A stretch of 64,000 nt of DNA from Mageeibacillus sp. UBA4314 (GTDB lineage Bacteria; Bacillota; Clostridia; Saccharofermentanales; Saccharofermentanaceae): contig DGUI01000033.1 in NCBI GenBank assembly GCA_002394605.1, forward strand, positions 62,001-126,000, read 5' to 3'. Position numbers and translations under genes: made by a program. Below are positions 14,719 through 23,368 of the stretch, one piece after another. The notes below the pieces were generated by a model. That model saw only the letters and a list, made by a program, of their open reading frames with translations. It was not told the origin of the DNA and ran no database searches. How positions within the stretch are numbered: position 1 is the stretch's first letter; every line of letters begins with the position of its first letter.

Positions 14719-16296
14719 ATGGACGTTACATCTTTGGTGATCAAGATCATTTTTGTGCTCGTTTTTTTCGCTGTGATGATCGTGATCGGTATTCTTACCC
14801 GTAAGAAGGCCAACAGTGTAGAAGGATTCGTTTTGGGCGGAAGGTCGGCAGGACCGTGGCTTACTGCTTTCGGTTTTGGAACCTCGTATTTCTCCGCGGT
14901 CGTGTTTATCGGATATGCAGGACAGTTCGGCTGGAAATACGGTGTGTCATCGACTTGGATCGGTATCGGTAATGCAGTTATCGGATCGCTCCTTGCCTGG
15001 ATAGTATTAGGCAGAAGGACAAGGGTCATGACCAAGCATCTGAATTCCAAGACGATGCCTGAGTTCTTCGGTAAGAGATTCGACAGCAAGGCGCTCCGTA
15101 TCGTAGCAGCACTTATCTCATTCGTATTCCTTATCCCTTATACGTCATCTGTCTATAACGGTCTGTCCAGACTGTTCAACATGGCGTTTAACATCGACTA
15201 CAAGATCTGTATCATCGTAATGGCTGCGCTGACATGCGTATATGTTATCCTCGGCGGTTACATGGCTACAGTCGTTAACGACTTCGTTCAGGGCATCATC
15301 ATGCTCTTCGGCATCAGTGCGGTTATCTTTGCCGTGCTTCAGAACAACGGCGGCTTTATCAGTGCTCTTACGACACTGTCACAGTCTCCTTCTGATATTC
15401 CCGTAACTGAAGGAATGCAGGGTGCGTTTACTTCGTTCTTCGGGCCTGACCCGCTCAACCTATTAGGCGTTATTGTCCTGACTTCGCTCGGTACATGGGG
15501 ACTTCCCCAGATGGTCGGAAAGTTCTATGCGATCAAGGATGAGAAGTCCATCAAGGCCGGTACTGTCATATCAACGGTCTTCGCATTTATCGTTGCAGGC
15601 GGATGTTATTTCCTTGGTGGTTTTGCAAGGCTTTACAGCGGCAATCCCGAGATCTACAAGGAAGACGGCAGTGTCATGTTCGACTCGATCATCCCTACGA
15701 TGCTCAAGAGCCTGCCTGATATCCTGATCGGTATCGTTATCGTGCTCGTTCTCTCAGCTTCGATGTCCACATTGTCTTCGCTCGTGCTTACTTCGAGTTC
15801 CACAGTCACGCTCGATCTCATCGATCAGATCAAGCCCGGGAAGGAAGTCGACAAGGCTAAGAAGGAGAAGACACAGCTTATCACGATGCGTCTGCTCCTC
15901 GTATTCTTTATCATCGTATCTGTGCTCCTGTCACTTAACCCGCCGACGTTCATCGCTCAGCTCATGGGTTACTCATGGGGTGCACTTGCGGGAGCTTTCC
16001 TCGCACCGTTCCTCTGGGGACTTTACAGGAAGAAGACAACGAAGCTCTCAGTATGGGTCTGCTTCATCGCTGGTGTCGGCTTTACTGTTGCAAACATGAT
16101 CTTCAAGTTCATCGCATCTCCGATCAACGCAGGCGCGGTGACAATGGTCGCAGGTCTTATCATCGTTCCTGTCGTAAGCCTTATCACGCCTAAGCTTTCT
16201 TCTGAGAAAGTAGATGGGATCTTCGCTTGCTACGATGAGAAGGTAACGATCGAGAAGAAGTATTCACTTCCGGAGAACGCTCCTGAAGATGAGTAA
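14719..16296 (+). CDS. Sodium:solute symporter (SSS family)
   Basis: 525 residues. The ATG at 14,719 follows AGGAG (14,707-14,711); a longer frame from 14,674 would start inside the terminator hairpin. About 13 membrane helices are visible. The family signature region is GFVLGGRSAGPWLTAFGFG with YFSAVVFIGYAG (~35-75), and the later TM with SASMSTLSSLVLTSSS carries the sodium-site Ser/Thr cluster. It imports a small solute with Na+, in this family often acetate, proline, pantothenate or other carboxylates. Its position directly after an acyl-CoA ligase gene suggests uptake of the acid that the ligase activates (inference). Confidence 0.9.
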   Translation: MDVTSLVIKIIFVLVFFAVMIVIGILTRKKANSVEGFVLGGRSAGPWLTAFGFGTSYFSAVVFIGYAGQFGWKYGVSSTWIGIGNAVIGSLLAWIVLGRRTRVMTKHLNSKTMPEFFGKRFDSKALRIVAALISFVFLIPYTSSVYNGLSRLFNMAFNIDYKICIIVMAALTCVYVILGGYMATVVNDFVQGIIMLFGISAVIFAVLQNNGGFISALTTLSQSPSDIPVTEGMQGAFTSFFGPDPLNLLGVIVLTSLGTWGLPQMVGKFYAIKDEKSIKAGTVISTVFAFIVAGGCYFLGGFARLYSGNPEIYKEDGSVMFDSIIPTMLKSLPDILIGIVIVLVLSASMSTLSSLVLTSSSTVTLDLIDQIKPGKEVDKAKKEKTQLITMRLLLVFFIIVSVLLSLNPPTFIAQLMGYSWGALAGAFLAPFLWGLYRKKTTKLSVWVCFIAGVGFTVANMIFKFIASPINAGAVTMVAGLIIVPVVSLITPKLSSEKVDGIFACYDEKVTIEKKYSLPENAPEDE

Positions 16297-16298
16297 GT

Positions 16299-16320
16299 CC
16301 CGGCCTTTGCCGGAGATATT
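16299..16320 (+). terminator. Weak hairpin after the symporter gene
   Basis: CCGGC (16,300-16,304) / GCCGG (16,309-16,313) starting just after the stop codon, with only a short T-poor tail. Doubtful as a terminator on its own; the larger palindrome at 16,418 lies downstream. Confidence 0.3.
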
Positions 16321-16417
16321 TCCGCACGCAGACATAATCTGCAGCTTGGGTTCGTTTGAGTGTTTTCTTGTGTGACAAGCTCTATGCTGATCCCAAGGCA
16401 AAGATGAATAATCAAAA

Positions 16418-16455
16418 AGGAGGCCGTCTCAAATTACGTTTTGAGACGGCCTCCT
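16418..16455 (-). terminator. Terminator of the ior-paaK operon (bidirectional palindrome)
   Basis: AGGAGGCCGTCTCAAA (16,418-16,433) and TTTTGAGACGGCCTCCT (16,439-16,455) form a 16-bp stem with a 5-nt loop. On the minus strand the stem is followed by a T-run (A-run 16,414-16,418), so it mainly ends the minus-strand operon. Confidence 0.85.
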
Positions 16456-16476
16456 GTTATTACTATCAATCAGTTA

Positions 16477-16899
16477 TTACTGAAGATCTTCCATGCCGAG
16501 AGTCTTGATGCCTGCGGCTCTGATGATCGCTTCAGCTTTGCTGTTATCATCGGTCTTTACAGCGATAGGTGCTCCTGCTCCGTTGAGTGACAGACCATAG
16601 ATATAGCTGATATTGATTCCGGCAGCATGGATCATAGATACGACCTTGGCAAAGCTTCCGACAGCATCAGGAACGACAACGGCTATTACCTCATCGATAC
16701 GTGCGGAGAAGCCTGCGTCCTTGAGGAGCTGCCTGGCTCTGTCGGGCTCTTTCGCCAGGAGGCGGAGGATACCGTACTCCATGGTGTCAGCCACGCAAGC
16801 GGAAACAAGGTCGATACCGCCCTGTGACAGGATCTTCAGGACCTCATCAAGCCTGCCCTCGGAGTTCTCGAGAAAAACTGAAATCTGCTTTACGAACAT
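16477..16899 (-). CDS. Tandem ACT-domain regulatory protein
   Basis: 140 residues made of two ACT folds: ~1-65 (MFVKQISVFLENSEGRLDEV) and ~70-135 (DAVGSFAKVVSMIHAAGINISY). ACT domains bind small ligands, usually amino acids. Stand-alone double-ACT proteins of this kind commonly sit beside phenylacetate-CoA ligase and indolepyruvate oxidoreductase genes, as here. It starts 17 nt after the paaK stop with a GGAGG Shine-Dalgarno site and is last in the operon. A role sensing aromatic amino acids is a reasonable inference. Confidence 0.88.
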   Translation of the reverse strand: MFVKQISVFLENSEGRLDEVLKILSQGGIDLVSACVADTMEYGILRLLAKEPDRARQLLKDAGFSARIDEVIAVVVPDAVGSFAKVVSMIHAAGINISYIYGLSLNGAGAPIAVKTDDNSKAEAIIRAAGIKTLGMEDLQ

Positions 16900-16916
16900 A
16901 ATGGTACCTCCCTTAA

Positions 16917-18218
16917 TTATTGATAAAGCTTGCGCTTATCCGTAACGTGCTTGCTCTTGCCGTCGAAATGCTCCAAACCGTTAGGTTCAACGAGCTTGAC
17001 CTTGGCATTGAGCCCTATTGCTGTCTTGAGCTTGTCATGGACAGCTTTGGACAGCTTCTCAAGGCTGGCGATCTCATCGGTGAAATAGTTCTCTGCGACT
17101 TCGACCTGTACCTCAAGAGTATCGTTATTGTTGATACGGTCAACAACGAGCATGTAGTGAGGCGTTGTACCCTCGACTGTGAGAAGGGCAGCTTCGACCT
17201 GAGAAGGGAAGACGTTAACACCGCGGATGATGAGCATGTCATCCGATCTGCCCTTGAAGCGCTGGATCCTTGCCATCGTACGGCCGCATTCACACTTATC
17301 ATACTCAATCGATGTAAGATCCTTTGTCCTGTAACGGATAAGGGGCATTCCCTCCTTTGTAAGGTTGGTGATGACCAGCTCACCGTCAGAACCCTTGGGA
17401 AGCTGCTTCTGCGTAGCAGGATCGATGATCTCGGGGAGGAAGTGATCTTCCCAGATGTGAAGTCCTTTATGGTATTCACAGTCGCAAGCGACACCGGGAC
17501 CCATCATCTCTGTCAGACCATAGATATCATGCGCTTTGATATGGAGCCTTGCCTCCATCTGGTCGCGCATCTCATCTGTCCAGGGCTCGGCACCACAGAT
17601 AGCTGTCTTGAGCTTGATCTTATCGATGAGGCCGGCCTTCTCCAGATCCTCTGCAACGTGCAGGAGATAGGAAGGGGTGCAGGCGATAGCTGTTACATCG
17701 CAGTCGATCATCATGTCGATGAGCTTCTGTGTATTGCCTGTTGACATGGGGAGTACCAATGCACCGAGGTACTCTGCTCCGTAATGTGCACCGAGACCGC
17801 CGGTGAACAGACCATAGCCATAGCCTACCTGAATGATATCGTCCTTTGTTATGCCTGCCATCGCAAGACAGCGAGCTACACATTCAGCCCAGATCTCGAT
17901 GTCACGCCTTGTGTATACCGCGACCTTGGGCTTGCCCGTTGTTCCGGATGATGCATGAACTCTGACCATTTCTGATCTGGGAACTGCAGCCAGTCCAAAA
18001 GGATAGGTATCCCTCAGATCTGCATATGTGGTAAAAGGCAATTTGTCGAGATCCTCGATGCCCTTGATGTCACCGGGTTCGAGACCTGCTGCCTGCATCT
18101 TCTTGCGGTAATACTCAACGTTGTGATATACGCGGTTTACCTGTTTGACGAGCCTTGCACTCTGAAGTGCCTCGATCTCATCCCTTGACATACATTCTTT
18201 GGATTCATTCCAGATCAT
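16917..18218 (-). CDS. paaK: Phenylacetate-CoA ligase
   Basis: 433 residues, the family's normal size. Motifs: VHASSGTTGKPKVAVYT (ATP phosphate loop, ~100), the central CGAEPWTDEMRDQME and YGLTEMMGPGVACDC, then LIRYRTKDLT and the C-terminal hinge RIQRFKGRSDDMLIIRGVN typical of PaaK-like enzymes. It makes arylacetyl-CoA from phenylacetate (or a related acid), ATP and CoA in the cytoplasm. The start has a GGAGG 10 nt upstream. It lies between a hotdog thioesterase and an ACT protein in the ior operon, so the cluster can interconvert aryl acids, aryl-CoA and aryl pyruvates. Confidence 0.92.
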   Translation of the reverse strand: MIWNESKECMSRDEIEALQSARLVKQVNRVYHNVEYYRKKMQAAGLEPGDIKGIEDLDKLPFTTYADLRDTYPFGLAAVPRSEMVRVHASSGTTGKPKVAVYTRRDIEIWAECVARCLAMAGITKDDIIQVGYGYGLFTGGLGAHYGAEYLGALVLPMSTGNTQKLIDMMIDCDVTAIACTPSYLLHVAEDLEKAGLIDKIKLKTAICGAEPWTDEMRDQMEARLHIKAHDIYGLTEMMGPGVACDCEYHKGLHIWEDHFLPEIIDPATQKQLPKGSDGELVITNLTKEGMPLIRYRTKDLTSIEYDKCECGRTMARIQRFKGRSDDMLIIRGVNVFPSQVEAALLTVEGTTPHYMLVVDRINNNDTLEVQVEVAENYFTDEIASLEKLSKAVHDKLKTAIGLNAKVKLVEPNGLEHFDGKSKHVTDKRKLYQ

Positions 18219-18238
18219 TTCCGTAGTCCTCCTGGTAT

Positions 18239-18655
18239 TTATTTGCGAGCCGTCTTAAAGCCGTTGATGATGATAAGAGCCAGTTCCTTGCCCTCCGTAT
18301 CGAAGATCTTGACTTCGTAGAGGCAGATGCTCCTTCCGTCCTTGACGATGTCTGCCCGGCAGGTCACCTTGCCGCCGTGCCAGGACCTAAGGAAATTCAT
18401 CTGCGTTGCCTGAGTCACTGTAACCGTCTCAGAATCAAGGATACAGTTCTCTGCCACGGCGAAAGCAAAATCAGCCATCGTATAGTACACAGCGCCCATC
18501 AATCCTCCGACGGCATTAAGATGTCTGCCGTCAGGCTCTAACGATACGATACTGTGACCTTTATCTGCCTGCTCGATAACAATACCGGTGGCTTCGGTGG
18601 CATATTTGTCACCTTCAAAAAACTTCCTTACAGCTTCCAGATCAACCATTGGCAC
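18239..18655 (-). CDS. PaaI-type hotdog thioesterase
   Basis: 138 residues. The frame starts with a GTG at 18,655 and also has an ATG two codons later (18,649). Both overlap the end of iorB, so translation is probably coupled. The hotdog fold is shown by LNAVGGLMGAVYYTMADFAFAVA (~45-70), where the Asn/Gly-Gly turn and the acidic Asp on the central helix match the PaaI/YdiI subfamily. Such enzymes hydrolyse aryl-CoA or acyl-CoA thioesters. Here it may release blocked or excess aryl-CoA made by the adjacent PaaK or by IOR. Confidence 0.85.
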   Translation of the reverse strand: MPMVDLEAVRKFFEGDKYATEATGIVIEQADKGHSIVSLEPDGRHLNAVGGLMGAVYYTMADFAFAVAENCILDSETVTVTQATQMNFLRSWHGGKVTCRADIVKDGRSICLYEVKIFDTEGKELALIIINGFKTARK

Positions 18656-19220
18656 TTAACCCCATCTCGAAAGCTTTCCTGTTGAGCTCAAGGAACTTTG
18701 CAGGTACACAGGCTTCAACGGCCTTGACCCACTCATCCTTGCTGATCTCTTCAACATATTTGGAGAAGACACCCATGAGGACGATGTTAGTTGCCTTGGA
18801 TGATCCTGCCTGCTCGGCAATGGAGAGAGCATCGATGGCATCTACCTTGGCGCCGGCTGCTTCCATCTTGCCGATGAGTCCCTCAGGGTATTCCGCAGTG
18901 CCTGCGATGACAGGCATGGGGTCGATCTGCTGTGAGTTCGTTACGATCTGTCCGCCGGGCTTGAGAAATTCAACATATCTTGCAGCTTCAAGGAGCTCAA
19001 AAGAGATGATATAGTCAGCTTCGCCTTTATCAATTATCGGGGAATTTACCTTATCACCGTATTTTACATATGTTACTACGCTTCCGCCTCTCTGGCTCAT
19101 GCCATGAACCTCCGAGACCTTAACGTCATATCCTTTGTCCATTGCGGCTCTTCCCAATATCTTGCTGGCGAGGAGGGAACCCTGACCTCCGACGCCTACG
19201 ATCATAATACTTGTTACCAT
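18642..19220 (-). CDS. iorB: Indolepyruvate:ferredoxin oxidoreductase, beta subunit
   Basis: 192 residues from the ATG at 19,220; the longer frame to 19,265 lies inside iorA. It has the gamma-domain fold of 2-oxoacid:ferredoxin oxidoreductases: IMIVGVGGQGSLLASKILG (~4-22) and VHGMSQRGGSVVTYVKYG (~43-60). The start overlaps the iorA stop by 7 nt (ATGGTAA), showing coupled translation. With IorA it oxidatively decarboxylates aryl pyruvates from Trp, Tyr and Phe to aryl-acetyl-CoA while reducing ferredoxin, or runs in reverse to make aryl pyruvates. Confidence 0.93.
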   Translation of the reverse strand: MVTSIMIVGVGGQGSLLASKILGRAAMDKGYDVKVSEVHGMSQRGGSVVTYVKYGDKVNSPIIDKGEADYIISFELLEAARYVEFLKPGGQIVTNSQQIDPMPVIAGTAEYPEGLIGKMEAAGAKVDAIDALSIAEQAGSSKATNIVLMGVFSKYVEEISKDEWVKAVEACVPAKFLELNRKAFEMGLSANG

Positions 19221-20968
19221 GTTATTGCCTCTCCTTCCAAAGTCTCGAAAGCTCCGAACTTGCACAATTCACTGCATACCTTGCAGCCGAAGCACTGTGT
19301 GGCATCTACCTTGGCGTGTCCGTCCTTGAAAGAGATGGCGGGACAGCCGAGCTTCATGCACGCCTTACAGGACTTGCACTTGTCGGGATTGACCTTGATC
19401 GCAGGCTGTCTCTTGACCTGCTTTAAGAGTGCGCAGGGCCTTCTGGAGATGATGACTGAAGGTTCTTCTGCAGCAAGTTCCTCCTTAACGGCCTGTTCAG
19501 CCTCCGCGAGGTTATAAGGATCAACTACTCTTACCCTGTTGATACCCATCGCGCGGCAGAGTGCTTCAAGATCGATCTTGCCGGCCGGGTCGCCTCTGAG
19601 GTTATATCCGGTCGTAGGATTCTGCTGGTGGCCTGTCATGCCTGTGATGGAGTTATCAAGGATGATGACAGTTGAATTAGTCTGGTTATATGCGATGTTG
19701 GCAAGACCTGTCATGCCTGAATGCATGAAAGTGGAGTCGCCGATCACGGCTACCGTCTTCTTCTCGGAGTCAGCGCCTAACGCCTTGTTGAACCCGTGAA
19801 GGGAACTGATGGATGCACCCATACACTCTGTCGTATCAATGGCACAGAGCGGCGGAGTAGCACCAAGTGTATAGCATCCGATATCACCTAATACAGTGAT
19901 CTTATTCTTGGACAGGACATAGAACATACCTCTGTGAGGGCAGCCTGCGCACATTGCCGGAGGTCTTCCGGGAAGACCGTCGATACCCTTGCATGAGGGC
20001 TTGGCGGGCTGTCCGAGGCTTGTGGCGATAAGTCCCTGTGAGAACTCATCGATAAGAGGGAAGATGTCCTTGCCTGTAACTTCAAGTCCTAATGACCTGC
20101 AGTGTGTCTCAATGATGGGATCTAACTCTTCTACCACTACAAGCTTACCGACCTTTGCAGCAAAGTCAGTGATCTTCTTTACGGGAAGCGGGTTGATAAG
20201 GCCGATCTTCAATACGGGATACTTATCACCGAATACTTCCTTAACGTACTGGTATGATGTCGAAGAAGTGATGAAGCCCATTGACATGTCAGATCCTTCA
20301 TCGATGCGGTTGATGGGATCTTCTTCAGCAAATGCAATGAGCTTCCTTGTCCTCTCCTCAACGATGGGGTGACGCTTCTTTGCGTTTGCAGGTACCATTA
20401 CATATTTGCCTGCATCCTTAACATAAGGCTTCACGGGCACTTCGACTCTCTCTCCGGTCTCTACAACGGACTGGGAGTGAGCAACTCTCGTGCACATCTT
20501 GATGAGCACGGGTGTATCGTACTGCTCGGATATCTCATAAGCTTTGATAACAAAGTCCTTGGCTTCCTGTGAATCAGAGGGTTCGAGCATAGGCATCTTG
20601 GCTGCGATTGCATAATGCCTTGAATCCTGTTCGTTCTGTGAGGAATGCATTCCGGGGTCATCTGCAACGAGGATTACCATTCCTGCATTAACACCAGTGT
20701 AGCTGATGGTAAAGAGGGGATCGGCTGCAACGTTAAGTCCGACATGCTTCATGGCACAGTAAGATCTCTTACCGGCTCTGCTCGCACCGAAAGCGGTCTC
20801 CATGGCGACCTTCTCGTTAGGCGCCCATTCACAGTAGATCTCGTCGTACTTGGCAGCTTCCTCTGTCGTCTCAGTACTCGGAGTGCCGGGGTAGGAACTT
20901 GCGACTGCTACGCCGGCCTCATAAAGGCCTCTGGCAATCGCTTTGTTTCCAAGCATCAATTCTTTCAT
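19214..20968 (-). CDS. iorA: Indolepyruvate:ferredoxin oxidoreductase, alpha subunit
   Basis: 584 residues. N-terminal pyrimidine-binding domain (MLGNKAIARGLYEAGVAVAS, SYPGTPSTE), then a TPP-binding domain with CAGCPHRGMFYVL, GDIGCYTLG and GDSTFMHSGMTGLANIAYN (the usual GDGTF reads GDSTF). The C-terminus is a ferredoxin-like domain with two Cys sets (CKSCKACMKLGCP and CFGCKVCSELCKFG) for two [4Fe-4S] clusters. The start follows GGAG. It is the first gene of the minus-strand operon iorA-iorB-thioesterase-paaK-ACT. It uses TPP and ferredoxin and is oxygen-sensitive, consistent with a strict anaerobe. Confidence 0.95.
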   Translation of the reverse strand: MKELMLGNKAIARGLYEAGVAVASSYPGTPSTETTEEAAKYDEIYCEWAPNEKVAMETAFGASRAGKRSYCAMKHVGLNVAADPLFTISYTGVNAGMVILVADDPGMHSSQNEQDSRHYAIAAKMPMLEPSDSQEAKDFVIKAYEISEQYDTPVLIKMCTRVAHSQSVVETGERVEVPVKPYVKDAGKYVMVPANAKKRHPIVEERTRKLIAFAEEDPINRIDEGSDMSMGFITSSTSYQYVKEVFGDKYPVLKIGLINPLPVKKITDFAAKVGKLVVVEELDPIIETHCRSLGLEVTGKDIFPLIDEFSQGLIATSLGQPAKPSCKGIDGLPGRPPAMCAGCPHRGMFYVLSKNKITVLGDIGCYTLGATPPLCAIDTTECMGASISSLHGFNKALGADSEKKTVAVIGDSTFMHSGMTGLANIAYNQTNSTVIILDNSITGMTGHQQNPTTGYNLRGDPAGKIDLEALCRAMGINRVRVVDPYNLAEAEQAVKEELAAEEPSVIISRRPCALLKQVKRQPAIKVNPDKCKSCKACMKLGCPAISFKDGHAKVDATQCFGCKVCSELCKFGAFETLEGEAITW

Positions 20969-21173
20969 ATTTACATCTCCTGCAGATCCTTCTGTTAACG
21001 GATCTGACTTGTTATTCTTGATCCGCCGTATAGAGAGGCAGACTAATAGATATTATAACACGCGTGTATCTTCTTTTATAGGCGGAGACTTACCGAACTG
21101 GCTCGTATTCGTACATTGAAATTAACCATTTTGAACTGATTTCCCATGCGGTTATATTTGGTATAATATCCTT
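20969..21173. promoter_or_regulatory. Divergent promoter region between iorA and the fumarate-reductase-like operon
   Basis: On the minus strand a TATAAT lies at 21,057-21,052 without a clear -35, and the iorA leader contains an inverted repeat CAGATCC (20,984-20,990) / GGATCTG (21,001-21,007). On the plus strand TTGAAC (21,131-21,136), a 16-nt spacer and TATATT (21,153-21,158) or TATAAT (21,162-21,167) lie almost against the first codon at 21,174. Confidence 0.45.
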
Positions 21174-21734
21174 ATGAGGATCAAAAAAGTCAATGCGGCC
21201 GTATCATTCTTTTCCTGCCTGGGCCTTACAGCTCATGTTATATACAATGCGGTCGCTTATATCATCTTCTACTATAACCCCGTACTGTCTAAGATCTTGG
21301 GATTTGGTGTTATGGGACTTATATGTATCCATGCATGTCTGTCAATTATCATCGTGGCTTCATCGTATGATTCTGCCAGGATCCGCTATAAGAGGCTCAA
21401 CATGAGAACCCTGTTCCAGCGCATAACGGCGGTGATGATGCTGTTATTGCTTCCGCTGCATATATTCAATTTCGATCTGATCAGCAAGACGGGCGGAGGG
21501 TATGTATTCTGGCTGCTGGGATCAGTTCAGGTATTGTTCTATGCCGCTGTCATGTATCATATGGCGTTATCATTTAGCAATGCCCTGGTAACATTGGGTC
21601 TTCTTGAAAGTGTACGCAAGAAGAAGGTAATAGACACCGTGTTGCTCGTTACCGCTTCGATAATGTTCATTGCCATGGGGATCATCGTATTAACGACCCA
21701 ATACAAGATGATGTCTGCAACGGGAGGTACATAA
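21174..21734 (+). CDS. Fumarate reductase/succinate dehydrogenase-like membrane anchor subunit
   Basis: 186 residues with about five membrane helices. His residues on helices (His21 in GLTAHVIYN, His53 in ICIHACLS, His98 in LPLHIFNF, His128 in MYHMALSF) are candidates for heme b or quinone contacts. It is not strongly diagnostic alone, but it is followed with a 1-nt overlap by the flavoprotein and iron-sulfur subunits, which fixes its role as the anchor. No Shine-Dalgarno site precedes the start: the -10 box ends only 6 nt upstream, so the mRNA may be leaderless. Confidence 0.75.
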   Translation: MRIKKVNAAVSFFSCLGLTAHVIYNAVAYIIFYYNPVLSKILGFGVMGLICIHACLSIIIVASSYDSARIRYKRLNMRTLFQRITAVMMLLLLPLHIFNFDLISKTGGGYVFWLLGSVQVLFYAAVMYHMALSFSNALVTLGLLESVRKKKVIDTVLLVTASIMFIAMGIIVLTTQYKMMSATGGT

Positions 21735-23368
21735 TGAAGAGAGTATTGATCGTTGGCAGCGGAATAGCAGGACTCAGCTGTGCGATAGAATGCGCTTCCA
21801 TGGGAATGGAAGCTGTACTGGTATCTCCTTTCCCGTCAGAACGGGCACAGTCTGTCCTTGCTGCAGGCGGCATCAATGCGGTGATGGATGATATGGGAGA
21901 AGACAGCATTGAATGCCATATCGAAGATACGCTCAGGGGCGGATGTAATATAGCCGGCAAGACCTCTGTAACAGGTCTGTGCAGCGATGCTCCGGAGATC
22001 ATAAGATGGCTGGAGAAGCTGGGAACGGTGTTTACGATCGACGCAGACGGTAATGTATCGAAGAGAGCTTTCGGCGGGCAGACTCACAAGAGGACACGTT
22101 ACTGCGGTGCTGCAACCGGCAAGCAGATCGTCACGGCACTGGTGATGGAAGCCAGACGGTATGAAGGCAAAGGACTCATCAAGAGACGTTTGTGGATGGA
22201 TTTCTATAAGGCGCTAGTAAGGAACGGCAGGTGCTATGGTGCCATATTCTACAATGAGGCAACGGCAGACCTTGAGATAATAAGAGCTGATCATGTTGTG
22301 ATCGCAACAGGCGGCCAGAATGCGCTGTTCGGCAAGACTACCGGTTCCACTCTGTGTGACGGGTATGCTCAGGGAAAGCTGTTCATGCAGGGAGTAGAAC
22401 TTAAGAACCTGGAGTTTATCCAGTATCATCCCACAACTATCGAGACGGCACAGAAGAGGCTTCTTGTATCTGAAGCTGTCAGAGGGGAAGGAGGCCGTCT
22501 TTATTATCTTGAGGATAATGAGAGAGTCTACTTCATGGAGGAACTGTATGGGCAGAGAGGCAACCTCATGCCGAGGGACATCGTATCCAAAGCCATAGCT
22601 GATACGGGCAGGGATGTATATCTCGATATATCATTCCTGGGGAGAGAGGAGATCCTTAAGAGGATCCCCGAGGTCTACGATCTGTGCCTGAAGTACAAGG
22701 GTATCGATATTACAAGGGAGAGTATCCCTGTTGCGCCTTCGATACATTTCTTCATGGGCGGGATCGCCGTCGATAATGATCACAGGACGAACATTAATGA
22801 TCTGTATGCGGTCGGGGAATGCGCCTCGATCTATCATGGTGCCAACAGGCTCGGAGGTAATTCCCTGCTTGCAGCGATCCATGGTGCAAGGGTTGCGGCA
22901 GCTCATATGAATAAAGCTCCTTCAAAGTCATCTGATGATATCCTTTTTGATGATGAACTTGAAGAAGAACGCAAGGTGCTTGATAAGCAGAGACAGTCCG
23001 AGAGTGTTTTCCCCGTCGTGTACATAAGAGATATGCTCGCCAGGACCATGAATGAGGATCTCGGGATCGTACGAAGCGAAAAGGGTCTTAAGAACGGGAT
23101 CAGCGATGTGGATTACTATCTGTCCATAGCAGACAAGATCAGGTTTGATAATTCGGAGATGGCTTTCCTCGGATTCTCACTTAAAGCGATGCTTACATTG
23201 GCAAAAGCAGTTCTCAAATGTGCACTTTTCCGAACTGAGAGCAGAGGTGCACACATAAGGCGGGATCATCCTGATATAGATGATAAGTGGGCACATCCTA
23301 CCATCATCTCTTATGACAACGGTGAATATAACACCAGGCTTGATTTGGAGAAAAGATATGAGAGTTAA
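21734..23368 (+). CDS. Fumarate reductase/succinate dehydrogenase-like flavoprotein subunit
   Basis: 544 residues. FAD-binding GSGIAGLSCAIECASMG (~7-23), the substrate-domain segments EFIQYHPTTI and EAVRGEGGRLY, MPRDIVSKAI, PSIHFFMGGIAVD, and the C-terminal GECASIYHGANRLGGNSLL typical of FrdA/SdhA and L-aspartate oxidase. The FrdB-like gene directly after it, overlapping by 11 nt, favours the fumarate reductase/succinate dehydrogenase type over aspartate oxidase. The start overlaps the anchor gene stop (TAATG). In a fermenter it most likely reduces fumarate or a related enoate as an electron sink. Confidence 0.88.
   Translation: MKRVLIVGSGIAGLSCAIECASMGMEAVLVSPFPSERAQSVLAAGGINAVMDDMGEDSIECHIEDTLRGGCNIAGKTSVTGLCSDAPEIIRWLEKLGTVFTIDADGNVSKRAFGGQTHKRTRYCGAATGKQIVTALVMEARRYEGKGLIKRRLWMDFYKALVRNGRCYGAIFYNEATADLEIIRADHVVIATGGQNALFGKTTGSTLCDGYAQGKLFMQGVELKNLEFIQYHPTTIETAQKRLLVSEAVRGEGGRLYYLEDNERVYFMEELYGQRGNLMPRDIVSKAIADTGRDVYLDISFLGREEILKRIPEVYDLCLKYKGIDITRESIPVAPSIHFFMGGIAVDNDHRTNINDLYAVGECASIYHGANRLGGNSLLAAIHGARVAAAHMNKAPSKSSDDILFDDELEEERKVLDKQRQSESVFPVVYIRDMLARTMNEDLGIVRSEKGLKNGISDVDYYLSIADKIRFDNSEMAFLGFSLKAMLTLAKAVLKCALFRTESRGAHIRRDHPDIDDKWAHPTIISYDNGEYNTRLDLEKRYES

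Noticed and set aside
16920..20998. Long plus-strand frames across the ior-paaK operon (for example 16,920-17,744)
   Set aside because: They are antisense shadows of strongly supported minus-strand genes, lack ribosome sites and show no protein features.
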